Below are positions 1-9,891 of a stretch of DNA of 54,436 bases, one piece after another. The DNA is from [Phormidium] sp. LEGE 05292. GTDB taxonomy: Bacteria > Cyanobacteriota > Cyanobacteriia > Cyanobacteriales > Aerosakkonemataceae. The stretch is from contig NZ_JADEWG010000035.1 in assembly GCF_015207735.1 (NCBI RefSeq), positions 1 through 54,436 on the forward strand. Reading direction: 5' to 3'. Numbering within the stretch: the stretch's first letter is position 1; each line of letters starts with the position of its first letter. The notes below the pieces were generated by a model, which saw only the letters and a program-made list of their open reading frames with translations, was not told the DNA's origin and did not search any database. The position numbers and the translations under genes were made by a program.

Positions 1-3000
1 CATCTCTTCTTTCCCCATCTCCCTGTTGGGTCATCAAGCTGACTTCTAAGGTGATGTGTCCGCCTTCCGGGGTGAATTTGACCGCATTGTTGAGCAGGTT
101 GATTAAGACTTGGCGGATGCGCCGTTCATCCAATAATAAGTCGGGTAGATGGAGTGGGATTTTTATTTCTAGTTGGATGTGTTTTTTCAGCGCCAATTGT
201 TTGATAAAAGTCAGACTGGATTGGCATAGTGACGCTATGGAGGTCGGGGTGCAATCTAACTGTAGTTGACCGGATTCAATTTTGGCGACATCGAGAATGT
301 CGTTAATTAACTCCAGCAAGTGAGAGCCACTAGATTCAATGGTTTTTAACGCTCTGATTTGTTGTTCGTTGATGCTGCCAAAGATTTGCTCTTGTAGCCC
401 TTCGGTCATACCCAGGATGGAATTGAGCGGGGTGCGGAGTTCATGGCTCATGTTGGCGAGGAATTCGTCTTTGAGGCGGGTAGCACGGGCGAGTTCTTGG
501 TTGGAGATGGCTAGTTGTTGGTTGCTTTGGACTAGTTGTTGTTGGGCAAGTTGTCGAGAGGTGAGTTCCAGTTGTAGTTGTTCAAATAGGTTGGCTTGTT
601 GAATAGCGATCGCTAATTGGTTAGCAATTTGTTGTAAGATTTGAGCTTCCGACTCTTGCCAAACTCGTTTTTCCCTACAGGCATGGACGACTAGAATCCC
701 CCAGAGTTTGTTGTTTTTTCTTGGGGCTACCCAACGATGAGTTTCGCTGTTGTGGATTTCTTGGAGAATTGGGGCGACGATTTTCGATTGGATTTGACCT
801 TGGAGCGAGTATGGTACTAAACAATGTGTCCAGGTATCGTTCGTTACGTCGGGGACGATGCGGGGTTGGCCTTGCCAGTAGCAGTCGAGAATGTCCTGAG
901 GCCAGGTTTCGTTGCTCCAATGACGGTCTTTGAGGGCTACAAACTCACTGTCTACGGCTTCGGCGATGATTTGACTTCTGCCGTCGGGAAATAGCCGGAA
1001 CACGATGACGCGATCGGTCTTGAGCAAATCTTTGACTTGCTGAGTTACCAGAGCCAGAATCTCTTCTATATTCAGGGATTGGCGAATTTGTTGGGTAATC
1101 GCACCCAAGGTTTGCTGCTGTTGTAGTTGTAATTCCAATGCCGTTTCTGCTTGCTTACGAATTATCAATTCCGATTGTATCCGTTCGTAGAGGCTAGCTT
1201 GGTGAATGGCGATCGTTAACTGATTAGCGATTTCTTGGGTAAAGCTAATTTCAGTCGGTTGCCACTGCCGAGGGCTGGAACATTGATGGATGCAAAGCAA
1301 GCCCCATAATTTATCTTTTTTGAGCAAGGGCAGGATCAGTTGTGCCCGGATCTGAAACTGTGACAAAACAGCCCGATGACAGTCTTTTAAATTAGCATTG
1401 TCAATATTATCAATGGCTTGAAATCGACCTTGTTGATAAAGAGGAGCAAACCGTTCCCCGAAACAGTGGTCATGAACTTTGATCTCTAGCACTGACATAA
1501 ATCCTGCGCTGACAGATTCAGAGACGAACTCACCATCATCACAGCCAGAGTCAGGATCGAACTGGAAAATGGTCACTCGATCGGCCCTCAAGAAGTATCG
1601 AATTTCCTGAACGGCTGTGTTAAAAATGGTGTGTAAATCTAGAGAGCGGCGAATCCGCTGGGTAATTTCCCGGAGTAAGGCTTCTCTCTCAGCTAGGGCG
1701 CGGATTTTTTGTTCGGCTTGTTTGCGATCGCGGATGTCTACCAGGGTTGTCCGGCTATACAAATACTGGCCTTGAGAATCATTCACCGCTGTAGCACTAA
1801 TCATCACAGGCAGGATAGTACCATCTTTGCAGATCATCTCGAATTCCATATTTTTCACCCAACCCTGTGCCTGGAAGACTGGGAAGTTTTTCCTGAAAGC
1901 CTCACGACTGGCTTCGGTGAAAAAGTGGATTACAGGGTTGCCAATTATTTCCTCACGGCTGTAGCCTAATAACTTCAGTTCTGTTTCATTTACCCGGATA
2001 AATCGCCCCTCTGGATCGAGGGAATGGTAGCCGCAAGGAGCATTGTTGTAGAGGTCTTCTATCTCTGATGTGTATTGGGCAAGGGCAAGTTCGGCAAGTT
2101 TACGTTCGGTAATATCTTGAAAAGTCCCGACTACAGCGATCGCATTGCCTGCTAAATCTCGCAGGGGAATTTTATTGGTTTCTAGGCATCGCTGTTCTCC
2201 TGTGGACAGGGTAATCACTTCTTCAATGCCGAGTTTGGCGACCCCAGATTCCATCACTTGTCGATCGTCGGCAACAAAGCCTGTGACTTCAGCTTCAGTG
2301 AAGGAAAAATCAAAGTCAGTTTTACCGACAACTTCTGAGGGCGATGCCAACCCTGATACTTCGGCATATACTTGGTTGCATCCCAAAAAGACGGAGTTTC
2401 GGTCTTTCCAAAATACCGCTTGGGGAAAACTATCTAGGACAGTTTGCAAGAATTGTTGCGATTCCCGCAGGGCAATTTCAGTGCGTTTGAGATTGCTGAT
2501 ATCCAGCACTACACAAACACAACTGCCATTATCTTCAGGGTCGAGCAAGGCAGCCCCAATTAAGACTGGAACTTGGTGTCCATCCTTGTGATAGTAGGCT
2601 TTTTCTACAGGATTGAGGGTACGATCGCGCAACAGTCTTTCCATCTGATCGAGATCGAGCTGATGGTATTCCGGCGGAGTCATAGTTGCCCAGTTGACCA
2701 GATTGGCTTTCAAGTCTTCTCTGCTGTAGCCCAGCATCTCCAAAAAGCGATCGTTCGCTTCTGTAATCACGCCGCTAAAGTCAGTAAAGATCATCCCGAC
2801 AATATTTGATTCAAACACTCGCCGGAAACGGGTTTCACTTTCTTGCAGGGCTGCTTCTGCGCGTTTACGATCGCTGATATCCAGCACCAAAGCAACACAA
2901 TTACCATTCTCCTCAGAATCGAGCAAAGCAGCCCCCATTATGACTGGAACTTGGTGCCCATCCTTGTGATAGTAGGCTTTTTCCATAGGAGTGAGGACAC

Positions 3001-6000
3001 CATCGCGCTTCAAATCTTCAATCACTTTCAGATCCGATAGATGGTATTCGGGTGGAGTCATCACTGCCCAGTTGACTTGATTGGCTTCGAGTTCTTCTCT
3101 GCTGTAGCCCAGCATCTCCAAAAAGCGATCGTTCGCTTCCGTAATCACGCCGCTAAAGTCAGTGAACATCATCCCAATCATGTTGGAGTCAAATACTCGC
3201 CGGAAACGGGTTTCACTTGCTTGCAGAGCGGCTTCTGCGCGTTTACGATCGGTAATATCACGGAAAATATACTGGATAATTTTTTCCCCCTGAATCTCAA
3301 TTAATGAAGCGGAAACATCAGCGGGAACAAGATGACCATCTTTGCAGCGGAAATTAATATCAAATACTTGGCGAGACTTACAATCGGTTAGTTCCTCAAA
3401 TGCGGTGACGAGCCGGGGCAATTCTTCAAAGCGGTGCAGTTTGGTAAAGTGCATTGAGGTAAGTTCTGCGGGGGTGTAGCCCAAAAGTTCTTCTGCTTTA
3501 TGGTTGACCTCTATGAGATTGCCTTGCTCATCGGTCAACATAATGGCATCGCTGGCTGCTTCCAGCAAACCATGATAGCGGGCTTCTCGGTTTTGTAAAA
3601 GCTTTTCGGCGGCAATGCGATCGGTAATGTCTTGAATCAGCGCCAGTGTATGAGTCTGTCCATCGTTACTTGATAGGGTAGAGGTGGAAATTGCGATCGT
3701 CCGTTTGTACCCATCTTTTCGCAGGATTTCCCATTCCTCAGCAATCAGCCGATCTCCTTGTCGCATTCTTTCCATACGGGCGATCGCTTGAGCTTGCACC
3801 TCTAAGTTGGGGTAAAGAATTTGATACCAGCCCAAATAGTTAATTTCTTCTAAACTGTAGCCCGTAATCGCTAGCATTTGCGGATTCCAAACCGTGAAGC
3901 GGACAAAGGGAAACTCTGCAATATCATGACAAACACACAGCCCTTCCGCCATATTTTCCAGAATTTGTTGCCGGAAGGAATTTTCCTGCCTGAGTTTTGC
4001 TTTGACAAGCTTGCGAGCGGTTATGTCAAAGTGAATACCTAGATACTGAAAAGGTTGTCCTTGTTCATCCAAAAAGGGGACGATGGTGCTGACAAACCAG
4101 TATAAGCTACCGTTCTTCGCTTGATAGCAAATTTCCCCGCGCCAAATCTCACCTCTGGTAATGGTATCCCAGAGTTCTTGGATATAGCTGGGGGAATGGC
4201 AGCCAGAGGCGACAATGGTATGATTTTGACCGATGAGTTGCTCGCAAGAGTAGCCAAAGGTTTCGCAGAAGCGATCGTTAACGTATTGAATCGCTCCTTG
4301 AGTATTGACGATCGAGACAATGGCAGATTGATCGAGGGCAAGTTTGAAAGCCGATAGTTCTTGAAATAACTGCTGCCGTTCAATTTCACTTTGTTTTTGC
4401 TCACTAATGTCTTTGGCAATGCCTAAAAAGCCGATAATTTCCCGATGGACATTTTTGAGCGCGGTAATGGATAGCAACACGGGAAAACGAGAGCCATCTT
4501 TGCGGATATGAGTCCATTCTGCTTCGTTGACAATGCCTTGACGGGCTTTGCCGACAACAACCTCTAAGTCTGGGGCGATGTTCTGCCCCAGTTCCACTGA
4601 AAGTACCGCTGCTTTCTGGCTCAATTCTTCGCGATCGTGGAAGATTGAAGGGTTCAGTTTACCCACTACTTCTTTTGCTCTGTAGCCTAGCATTCGTTCG
4701 GCACCAGCATTAAAAGTCTTAATTGTGCCAGTTAAGTCAGTGGAGATGATGGCATAATCAGTACTATTGAGGATGGCACATTGCAAGTTGTTGACTTGCC
4801 ACAGTTTTTGGGTGCGTTCTGCAACTATTGCTTCTAGCTTGGCGTTCAAGCGTTCTAATTCCACCTGTGCCAACTGCTGACTCGTGATATCTTGCACTGT
4901 TCCCTGAGATAAAATTGGCGTACCGTCCGCAGCATAAATGGTTTCGCACTCTTGTTGTACATACTTGAGCTGACCATCGGGCATTAAATAGCGATGGACA
5001 ACGTTGTAGGGAGTGCCATCGTACAGGTGTCGGATATAGGATTGTTTGACCATTTCCCGATCGTCAGGGTGTACTAAGTTAAAAAATTGCAGGTAATTAG
5101 GTGCCAATGTTTGGCGTTCCATCCCAAAGATCCGAAAGACTTCATCCGACCAAGAGGAGGTATTTGTTGTCAGATCGTATTCCCAGTATCCCAGGTGGGC
5201 AATGCGTTGAGCTTCCCGATATTGGTTTTCGGCTTTCTTGAGGGCAGTTTCAGCGCGTTTGCATTCGGTAATGTCGGTAATGTTACCCACATGACCGACG
5301 ATCGGCCCATTAGTATCTCGTTCTGGAACAGACTGTCCATACACCCACCTCACCGTACCGTCGGGATGTAGAAAGCGATATTCCAGTTGAAAGGGGCGAT
5401 TTTCCTGAACGGATTGATAACATTCAGTCATTACCAGGTCACGATCTTCGGGATGCAGTGCTTTTTGCCATTCCTTGCCAAAGGCGGTTTCTCTTGTGAG
5501 TCCGGTAATCTCACAGTAACGATTGTTGACATAGATGCAGTTACCCTCAGCATCGACGCGAAAAATCCCTACTAAAGCCGCTTCTGTCAGGGAAGCATAG
5601 CGTTGCTCTGCCACTTGTCGTTCGATTAGTTCTTGCTGCAACTGTTGGTGGGTGGTGGCTTGGTGGATGGCGATCGCCAATTGCACTGAGATATTCTGCA
5701 ATAGGGTTATATCATCTTGCTGCCAATCTCGATACTCACCACATTGATGTCCCACCAATAGACCCCACAACTGCCCCGCTACCCAAATCGGAACTATCAA
5801 ATTTGCTTTGATTTGATAGGATTCCAACAATTGGATGTGACAGTCGCTATAGTCTGCGGTGTAAATATTGTTAACTACGATCGGTTGCTCGCAGTTGTAG
5901 TACGTGGCAATTCTCTGCCCACAGTAACAATCTTGGACGTGGTTGCCCAGTGTAGAAGACCAGCCACCAATAACAGATTCGGCAATAATGATGCCGCTCC

Positions 6001-6763
6001 TGTCGGGTAGGAACTGGTAAATTAATGCTCGATCGCACTCCAAAAACGCCCGTACTTCAGCCACGCAAACGTCTAAAATTTCTTGCAGCTTAAGGGAGTC
6101 ACGAATCCGCTTGGCTATCTGAGCGACTAATTTTTCCCGTTCTCTCTTAGTCTGAAGGGCGGCTGTCCGGGCTTCTACCCCCCGCTCTAGCTCAGCGGTA
6201 TGACTTTCTAGTAATATCGAATTTTCTGCCTCCAAGGACTGCAATTTTTGCTGCAAAACCTGCCCCTGTTTGTAGAGTTCCAGAGGGTTGAGGGCGGGCA
6301 GCAAACTTTCTGATGTAACAATTCCGACTAACCGATCTTGCCGATCGAGAATGGGCAAATGGTCAATGTCGTGTTCTAGGAGCAGATTAATTGCCGAACC
6401 TAAATCGGTGAAAGCTTCTTCGCGCAAGGCGATTACGGGATGGGTCATCACCTGTCGCACCAGCAAGCGATCGAGGGGTTGCTGCTGATTTCTCAGTATT
6501 TTTACATCTGAGGTAGTGATAATTCCAACTACCAAATCGTTTTCCACTACCACCACGCAACTTGACTGCGCCTCTAGATGTGCTTCGGAAACCTGGGATT
6601 CGATCGCACTGGCAGATCGTTCGCTGTTGATTTGCGCGATCGTGTAACGTGCCATCAGGCGTATCGCATCCAAAATCGTTGTATCGGGGGATACTACTAA
6701 AGGGCTTTGAACTACAACTGATTTCAGTTCTAGCCAGTCAAGAGCTTTGATGTGAGTGAACAT
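1..6763 (-). CDS. Giant multi-sensor histidine kinase, 3' end outside window
   Basis: The reading frame is open from the ATG at 6763 to base 1, at least 2254 codons, so the end of the catalytic domain and anything after it are missing. Approximate order by residue: two CBS domains 1-165; coiled linker; phytochrome-like GAF 218-374; about ten PAS/PAC units 380-1681; two more GAF domains 1695-1851 and 1885-2048; HisKA with phosphorylatable His2107 in SHELRTPLN; start of the HATPase with N-box NLLNNAVKF near 2225. No transmembrane segment is evident, so it is probably a cytosolic kinase. CBS pairs usually bind adenine nucleotides; the GAF and PAS domains could bind bilin, flavin, heme or small ligands, but the sequence does not say which. 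PAS units 7 and 8 are a recent tandem duplication. It is divergent from the kinase at 7175, with 411 nt between. Function as a sensor kinase is secure; the signal is unknown. Confidence 0.93.
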   Translation of the reverse strand, partial: MFTHIKALDWLELKSVVVQSPLVVSPDTTILDAIRLMARYTIAQINSERSASAIESQVSEAHLEAQSSCVVVVENDLVVGIITTSDVKILRNQQQPLDRLLVRQVMTHPVIALREEAFTDLGSAINLLLEHDIDHLPILDRQDRLVGIVTSESLLPALNPLELYKQGQVLQQKLQSLEAENSILLESHTAELERGVEARTAALQTKREREKLVAQIAKRIRDSLKLQEILDVCVAEVRAFLECDRALIYQFLPDRSGIIIAESVIGGWSSTLGNHVQDCYCGQRIATYYNCEQPIVVNNIYTADYSDCHIQLLESYQIKANLIVPIWVAGQLWGLLVGHQCGEYRDWQQDDITLLQNISVQLAIAIHQATTHQQLQQELIERQVAEQRYASLTEAALVGIFRVDAEGNCIYVNNRYCEITGLTRETAFGKEWQKALHPEDRDLVMTECYQSVQENRPFQLEYRFLHPDGTVRWVYGQSVPERDTNGPIVGHVGNITDITECKRAETALKKAENQYREAQRIAHLGYWEYDLTTNTSSWSDEVFRIFGMERQTLAPNYLQFFNLVHPDDREMVKQSYIRHLYDGTPYNVVHRYLMPDGQLKYVQQECETIYAADGTPILSQGTVQDITSQQLAQVELERLNAKLEAIVAERTQKLWQVNNLQCAILNSTDYAIISTDLTGTIKTFNAGAERMLGYRAKEVVGKLNPSIFHDREELSQKAAVLSVELGQNIAPDLEVVVGKARQGIVNEAEWTHIRKDGSRFPVLLSITALKNVHREIIGFLGIAKDISEQKQSEIERQQLFQELSAFKLALDQSAIVSIVNTQGAIQYVNDRFCETFGYSCEQLIGQNHTIVASGCHSPSYIQELWDTITRGEIWRGEICYQAKNGSLYWFVSTIVPFLDEQGQPFQYLGIHFDITARKLVKAKLRQENSFRQQILENMAEGLCVCHDIAEFPFVRFTVWNPQMLAITGYSLEEINYLGWYQILYPNLEVQAQAIARMERMRQGDRLIAEEWEILRKDGYKRTIAISTSTLSSNDGQTHTLALIQDITDRIAAEKLLQNREARYHGLLEAASDAIMLTDEQGNLIEVNHKAEELLGYTPAELTSMHFTKLHRFEELPRLVTAFEELTDCKSRQVFDINFRCKDGHLVPADVSASLIEIQGEKIIQYIFRDITDRKRAEAALQASETRFRRVFDSNMIGMMFTDFSGVITEANDRFLEMLGYSREELEANQVNWAVMTPPEYHLSDLKVIEDLKRDGVLTPMEKAYYHKDGHQVPVIMGAALLDSEENGNCVALVLDISDRKRAEAALQESETRFRRVFESNIVGMIFTDFSGVITEANDRFLEMLGYSREDLKANLVNWATMTPPEYHQLDLDQMERLLRDRTLNPVEKAYYHKDGHQVPVLIGAALLDPEDNGSCVCVVLDISNLKRTEIALRESQQFLQTVLDSFPQAVFWKDRNSVFLGCNQVYAEVSGLASPSEVVGKTDFDFSFTEAEVTGFVADDRQVMESGVAKLGIEEVITLSTGEQRCLETNKIPLRDLAGNAIAVVGTFQDITERKLAELALAQYTSEIEDLYNNAPCGYHSLDPEGRFIRVNETELKLLGYSREEIIGNPVIHFFTEASREAFRKNFPVFQAQGWVKNMEFEMICKDGTILPVMISATAVNDSQGQYLYSRTTLVDIRDRKQAEQKIRALAEREALLREITQRIRRSLDLHTIFNTAVQEIRYFLRADRVTIFQFDPDSGCDDGEFVSESVSAGFMSVLEIKVHDHCFGERFAPLYQQGRFQAIDNIDNANLKDCHRAVLSQFQIRAQLILPLLKKDKLWGLLCIHQCSSPRQWQPTEISFTQEIANQLTIAIHQASLYERIQSELIIRKQAETALELQLQQQQTLGAITQQIRQSLNIEEILALVTQQVKDLLKTDRVIVFRLFPDGRSQIIAEAVDSEFVALKDRHWSNETWPQDILDCYWQGQPRIVPDVTNDTWTHCLVPYSLQGQIQSKIVAPILQEIHNSETHRWVAPRKNNKLWGILVVHACREKRVWQESEAQILQQIANQLAIAIQQANLFEQLQLELTSRQLAQQQLVQSNQQLAISNQELARATRLKDEFLANMSHELRTPLNSILGMTEGLQEQIFGSINEQQIRALKTIESSGSHLLELINDILDVAKIESGQLQLDCTPTSIASLCQSSLTFIKQLALKKHIQLEIKIPLHLPDLLLDERRIRQVLINLLNNAVKFTPEGGHITLEVSLMTQQGDGERRD
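2495..3250 (-). repeat. Tandem duplication of one PAS/PAC unit inside the giant kinase
   Basis: Two adjacent copies of a 378-bp unit (126 codons) lie at about 2495-2872 and 2873-3250. The offset is exactly 378 at both ends checked: 'gctgatatccagcac' starts at 2495 and 2873, and 'ttcgctt' at 2754 and 3132. The copies are nearly identical over long stretches, which is far closer than the other PAS units in the protein. This points to a recent in-frame duplication of a single sensor domain. Confidence 0.9.
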
Positions 6764-6869
6764 GAGTTTAACAAGGTTTTATTTAATAGTAGGAGGAATA
6801 AATCTTTTGTTACAGCGTAGCTTAACGGAATACGCATTTTGTCCAGTACGTTAGATCGCTAGTTTACGC

Positions 6870-7056
6870 AAGTTGCTAGTTATTAATTCTTTCGGAGTTC
6901 CCCCCGTAAAGTTAATAGCGAAGCTTCCGCTGGTTCCCCCCTTATTAAGGGGGGATCAAAAGGGGGGATCAAAAGGGGGGTTAGGGGAAATCTTCGGCTG
7001 TGATTACTAGGTTTTGATCCCCCCAACCCCCCTTATTAAGGGGGGCTAAGAAAGAG
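6870..7056. repeat. Dispersed repeat element A, copy 1 (CCCCCCTTATTAAGGGGGG hairpins)
   Basis: This fills much of the 411-nt gap between two divergent kinase genes. It starts with 'agttgctagttattaattct', carries CCCCCCTTATTAAGGGGGG palindromes near 6936-6955 and 7028-7046, with short GGGGGGATCAAAA direct repeats between them, and ends 'ggggggctaagaaagag'. The same two ends occur at 17206-17475, and a shorter relative lies inside the gene at 26275. It has no coding capacity and could fold into strong hairpins between the two promoters. The rest of the gap (6764-6869, 7057-7174) shows nothing I can name. Confidence 0.8.
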
Positions 7057-7174
7057 TCAGACTTGTAACTAGCAACTTGAGTTAGTACCTCTAAATATAC
7101 CTCTTAGGAGGAATGCTTAGAGAATTTCTTCCGTCTTATGGTAAGTAAAATCACATCTTTAACGCTTCCGCTAA

Positions 7175-9427
7175 ATGAGCCGATTCATGGGACTAAAAAC
7201 ATCCCCTTGGCTAAAAACTTATACAGTGCCATTAATCTGTGTGGCAGTGGCGCTGCTGCTGACTTTTCCGCTGCGATCGCTATTGCAAGCGACTATTTTT
7301 GCTTTTTTCTACGCAGCGGTGGCGATTACTGCTTGGTCGGGTGGCATGATTGCGGGTCTAATATCAATAGGGCTGGCAACTATAGTCATTAAGTATTTTT
7401 TTATTCCCCCAGTCTACTCGCTGGAGATGGCTAGTTTCGGAGGTATTGTACAGATTGGGTCGTTTATACTGGTCGCAGTGCTGATTAATTTCCTCAGTTC
7501 GGAGTTGCGGACGGCGAAAGAGCGGCTGGAAAAGAATTTGCACAAAACTCGCCAGAGTGAAGAACGATTTCGGTTGGCGCTGAGTAACCCGTCGATCGCA
7601 TTATTTCATCAAGACCTCGATCTGCGCTATCAGTGGATTTACAATCCCCAAGGGTTGAATTTGTCGGAAGATATATTAGGTAAAACAGATAATGACTTGT
7701 TTCCCGCTGCGGAAGCAGAAACATTACTAATCAGCAAAAGGCAGGTAATTGAATCGGGAATCTTTGCTAGACAGGAAGTAAGGTTAACTGTAAATGGTCG
7801 GCAAAAATGGTATGACTTGTCGATCGAACCGCTAAAGCAGGGAAAGCAGATCGTAGGGATCGGCTGTGCGGCGTTTGATATTACGGAACGCAAGCAAGCG
7901 GAAGTTGCGTTGCGAGAAAGCCAGGAACTGTTTGAGTGCTTTATGCAGTACAGTCCGGTAACAGCTTTCATCAAAGATGAATCAGGAAAGTATGTTTACG
8001 TTAATCCATTAATTGAAAAGTCGTTTGGTCGATCGCGCAACGAATGGTTAGGCAAAACCGATTTTGATTTTTTTCCGGCAGCAGCAGCCCAGCAATGGCG
8101 AGACAATGATTTGCAAGTGTTGATGGAAGGCGAAATCCGACAAGCGATCGAAATAGTGCCGCTCGAAGACGGAGAACATTACTATATATCCTTAAAATTT
8201 CCCTTGCAAAACTCGGCTGGCAAACGACTCATGGCGGGAATGTCGATGGATATTACCGAACAAAAGCGAGCCGAGGCTGCCTTGCGAGAAAGTGAAGCTC
8301 GTTTCCGTCATCTGGCAGATACCGCTCCGGTAATGATCTGGATGTCAGATCCCAGTAAACTCTGCAATTATTTCAATAAAGCTTGGTTAGATTTTACTGG
8401 ACGCACAATGGAGCAAGAATTGGGCAACGGTTGGGTTGAGAACATTCATGCTGAAGATTTGCAGCGTTGTTTACATATTTACACCAGTTCTTTTGATGCG
8501 CGTCAGGAATTTAAAATTGAGTATCGTTTGCGGCGCTTTGATGGTGAGTATCGCTGGGTATTCGATCGTGGGATTCCGCGTTTTACCCCAGATGGCGAAT
8601 TTCTCGGTTTTATCGGTTCTTGTATTGATATTGACGATCGCAAACAAGCAGAAGATCGGATTCGCCATCTGAACGAAGAACTAGAATTTCGCGTTAGAAA
8701 ACGCACCGAACAACTGCAAGCAACAAACAAGGAACTAGAAGCCTTTTCTTACTCCGTATCTCACGACTTACGCGCCCCCCTACGACACATTAATGGGTTT
8801 GTTGATTTGCTGCAAAAACGGGTGGGCACTTCCCCAGCACTGGATCAAACTAGCCGCCATTACCTGAAAACTATTTCTGACACTACCAAAGAGGCAGGCA
8901 AGTTAGTGGATGATTTGCTATCATTCTCTCGCATGGGTCGAACCGAGATGCGCCTGACAACCCTCGATCTCTACCAGTTGTTGCAGGAGGTGCAGCGAGA
9001 TATGCAGCAAGATTTGAATGGCAGGAACATCGATTGGCAAATTGACCCATTGCCGATCGTTCAAGCCGACCCGACAATGATGCGATTGGTGTTGCGAAAT
9101 CTGGTGGAAAATGCTGTGAAATATACTCGTCCCCGCAGTCAGGCAATCATCCAGATTAATAGCACCAGTACTGAGGATGAGACGATCGTCTGTGTGCGAG
9201 ATAACGGTGTGGGGTTCGATATGCAGTACGTTAATAAACTGTTTGGCGTGTTTCAACGGCTGCATAGAAATGAACAATTTGAAGGCACGGGCATCGGTTT
9301 GGCAAATGTGCAACGGATTATTCATCGGCATGGGGGAAATGTTTGGGTTCAAGCAGAACTCGATCGCGGTGCTGCTTTTTACTTTTCTTTACCCAAAACG
9401 CCGATTAGCGAGGTGAGATGGAACTAA
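7175..9427 (+). CDS. Membrane PAS histidine kinase with DUF4118-like N-terminus
   Basis: 750 aa. Residues about 12-110 hold four hydrophobic helices resembling the KdpD-type DUF4118 membrane module. Three PAS/PAC units follow (about 125-245, 250-370, 375-500), then a HisKA of the bacteriophytochrome/Cph1 type with His530 in SVSHDLRAPLRHINGF, and a HATPase with N-box NLVENAVKYT and G-boxes DNGVGFD and GTGIGLANVQ. It is therefore a complete membrane-anchored sensor kinase. Its stop overlaps the start of the Rcp1-type response regulator at 9418 by 10 nt, so they are very likely translated together as kinase and receiver. No clear Shine-Dalgarno sequence precedes ATG 7175; the ATG at 7187 is an alternative. 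The signal is unknown. Confidence 0.93.
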   Translation: MSRFMGLKTSPWLKTYTVPLICVAVALLLTFPLRSLLQATIFAFFYAAVAITAWSGGMIAGLISIGLATIVIKYFFIPPVYSLEMASFGGIVQIGSFILVAVLINFLSSELRTAKERLEKNLHKTRQSEERFRLALSNPSIALFHQDLDLRYQWIYNPQGLNLSEDILGKTDNDLFPAAEAETLLISKRQVIESGIFARQEVRLTVNGRQKWYDLSIEPLKQGKQIVGIGCAAFDITERKQAEVALRESQELFECFMQYSPVTAFIKDESGKYVYVNPLIEKSFGRSRNEWLGKTDFDFFPAAAAQQWRDNDLQVLMEGEIRQAIEIVPLEDGEHYYISLKFPLQNSAGKRLMAGMSMDITEQKRAEAALRESEARFRHLADTAPVMIWMSDPSKLCNYFNKAWLDFTGRTMEQELGNGWVENIHAEDLQRCLHIYTSSFDARQEFKIEYRLRRFDGEYRWVFDRGIPRFTPDGEFLGFIGSCIDIDDRKQAEDRIRHLNEELEFRVRKRTEQLQATNKELEAFSYSVSHDLRAPLRHINGFVDLLQKRVGTSPALDQTSRHYLKTISDTTKEAGKLVDDLLSFSRMGRTEMRLTTLDLYQLLQEVQRDMQQDLNGRNIDWQIDPLPIVQADPTMMRLVLRNLVENAVKYTRPRSQAIIQINSTSTEDETIVCVRDNGVGFDMQYVNKLFGVFQRLHRNEQFEGTGIGLANVQRIIHRHGGNVWVQAELDRGAAFYFSLPKTPISEVRWN

Positions 9428-9885
9428 AGCGGATTTTATTAGTAGAAGATAGCAGTAGAGATATTGAGTTAATTCTGGCAGCTTTGGCAGAAAACTCTTT
9501 AGCTAATGAAGTGATCGTGACACGAGATGGAGCAGAAGCTCTCGATTACCTGTATCGGCGTGGCATTTACCGATTACGTCGAGAAGGGCATCCCGGTGTG
9601 GTGCTGTTGGATTTGAAATTGCCTAAAGTTGATGGGTTAGAGGTACTAGCTAAATTAAAATCTGACCCGGAACTCAAAGCGATACCTGTAGTAGTTTTGA
9701 CTTCTTCACGGGAAGAAAAGGATTTAGTTAATAGCTACAATCTCAACACTAATGCTTATGTAGTAAAACCTGTGGATTTTCATGAATTTGTGGAAGCGAT
9801 TAAGGAACTGGGGTTGTTTTGGGCGGTGGTGAATCAACCACCTCCAGGGGCTCTCCCCCCAGTTCGCCCTGTGACGCAAGAATAG
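9418..9885 (+). CDS. Rcp1-type single-domain response regulator
   Basis: 155 aa, a stand-alone receiver domain. It has the acidic pocket (E10, D11), the phosphoacceptor D65 in VVLLDLKLPKVDG, the switch TSS motif near 105 and K at VVKPVDF. It shows the long alpha4-beta5 region and GLFWAVVNQPPP C-terminus typical of Rcp1-like receivers that partner phytochrome-type HisKA kinases. It has no output domain, so it probably passes phosphate on or acts by protein-protein contact. It overlaps the upstream kinase by 10 nt and ends 6 nt before the next gene, so all three probably form one operon. The REC family is certain; its partners are inferred from position. Confidence 0.93.
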   Translation: MELKRILLVEDSSRDIELILAALAENSLANEVIVTRDGAEALDYLYRRGIYRLRREGHPGVVLLDLKLPKVDGLEVLAKLKSDPELKAIPVVVLTSSREEKDLVNSYNLNTNAYVVKPVDFHEFVEAIKELGLFWAVVNQPPPGALPPVRPVTQE

Positions 9886-9891
9886 GATGGA

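Noticed and set aside
8436-9352. Several 65-140 codon ORFs in other frames inside the kinase at 7175
   Set aside because: They lie wholly within a well-supported kinase reading frame and have no family features.
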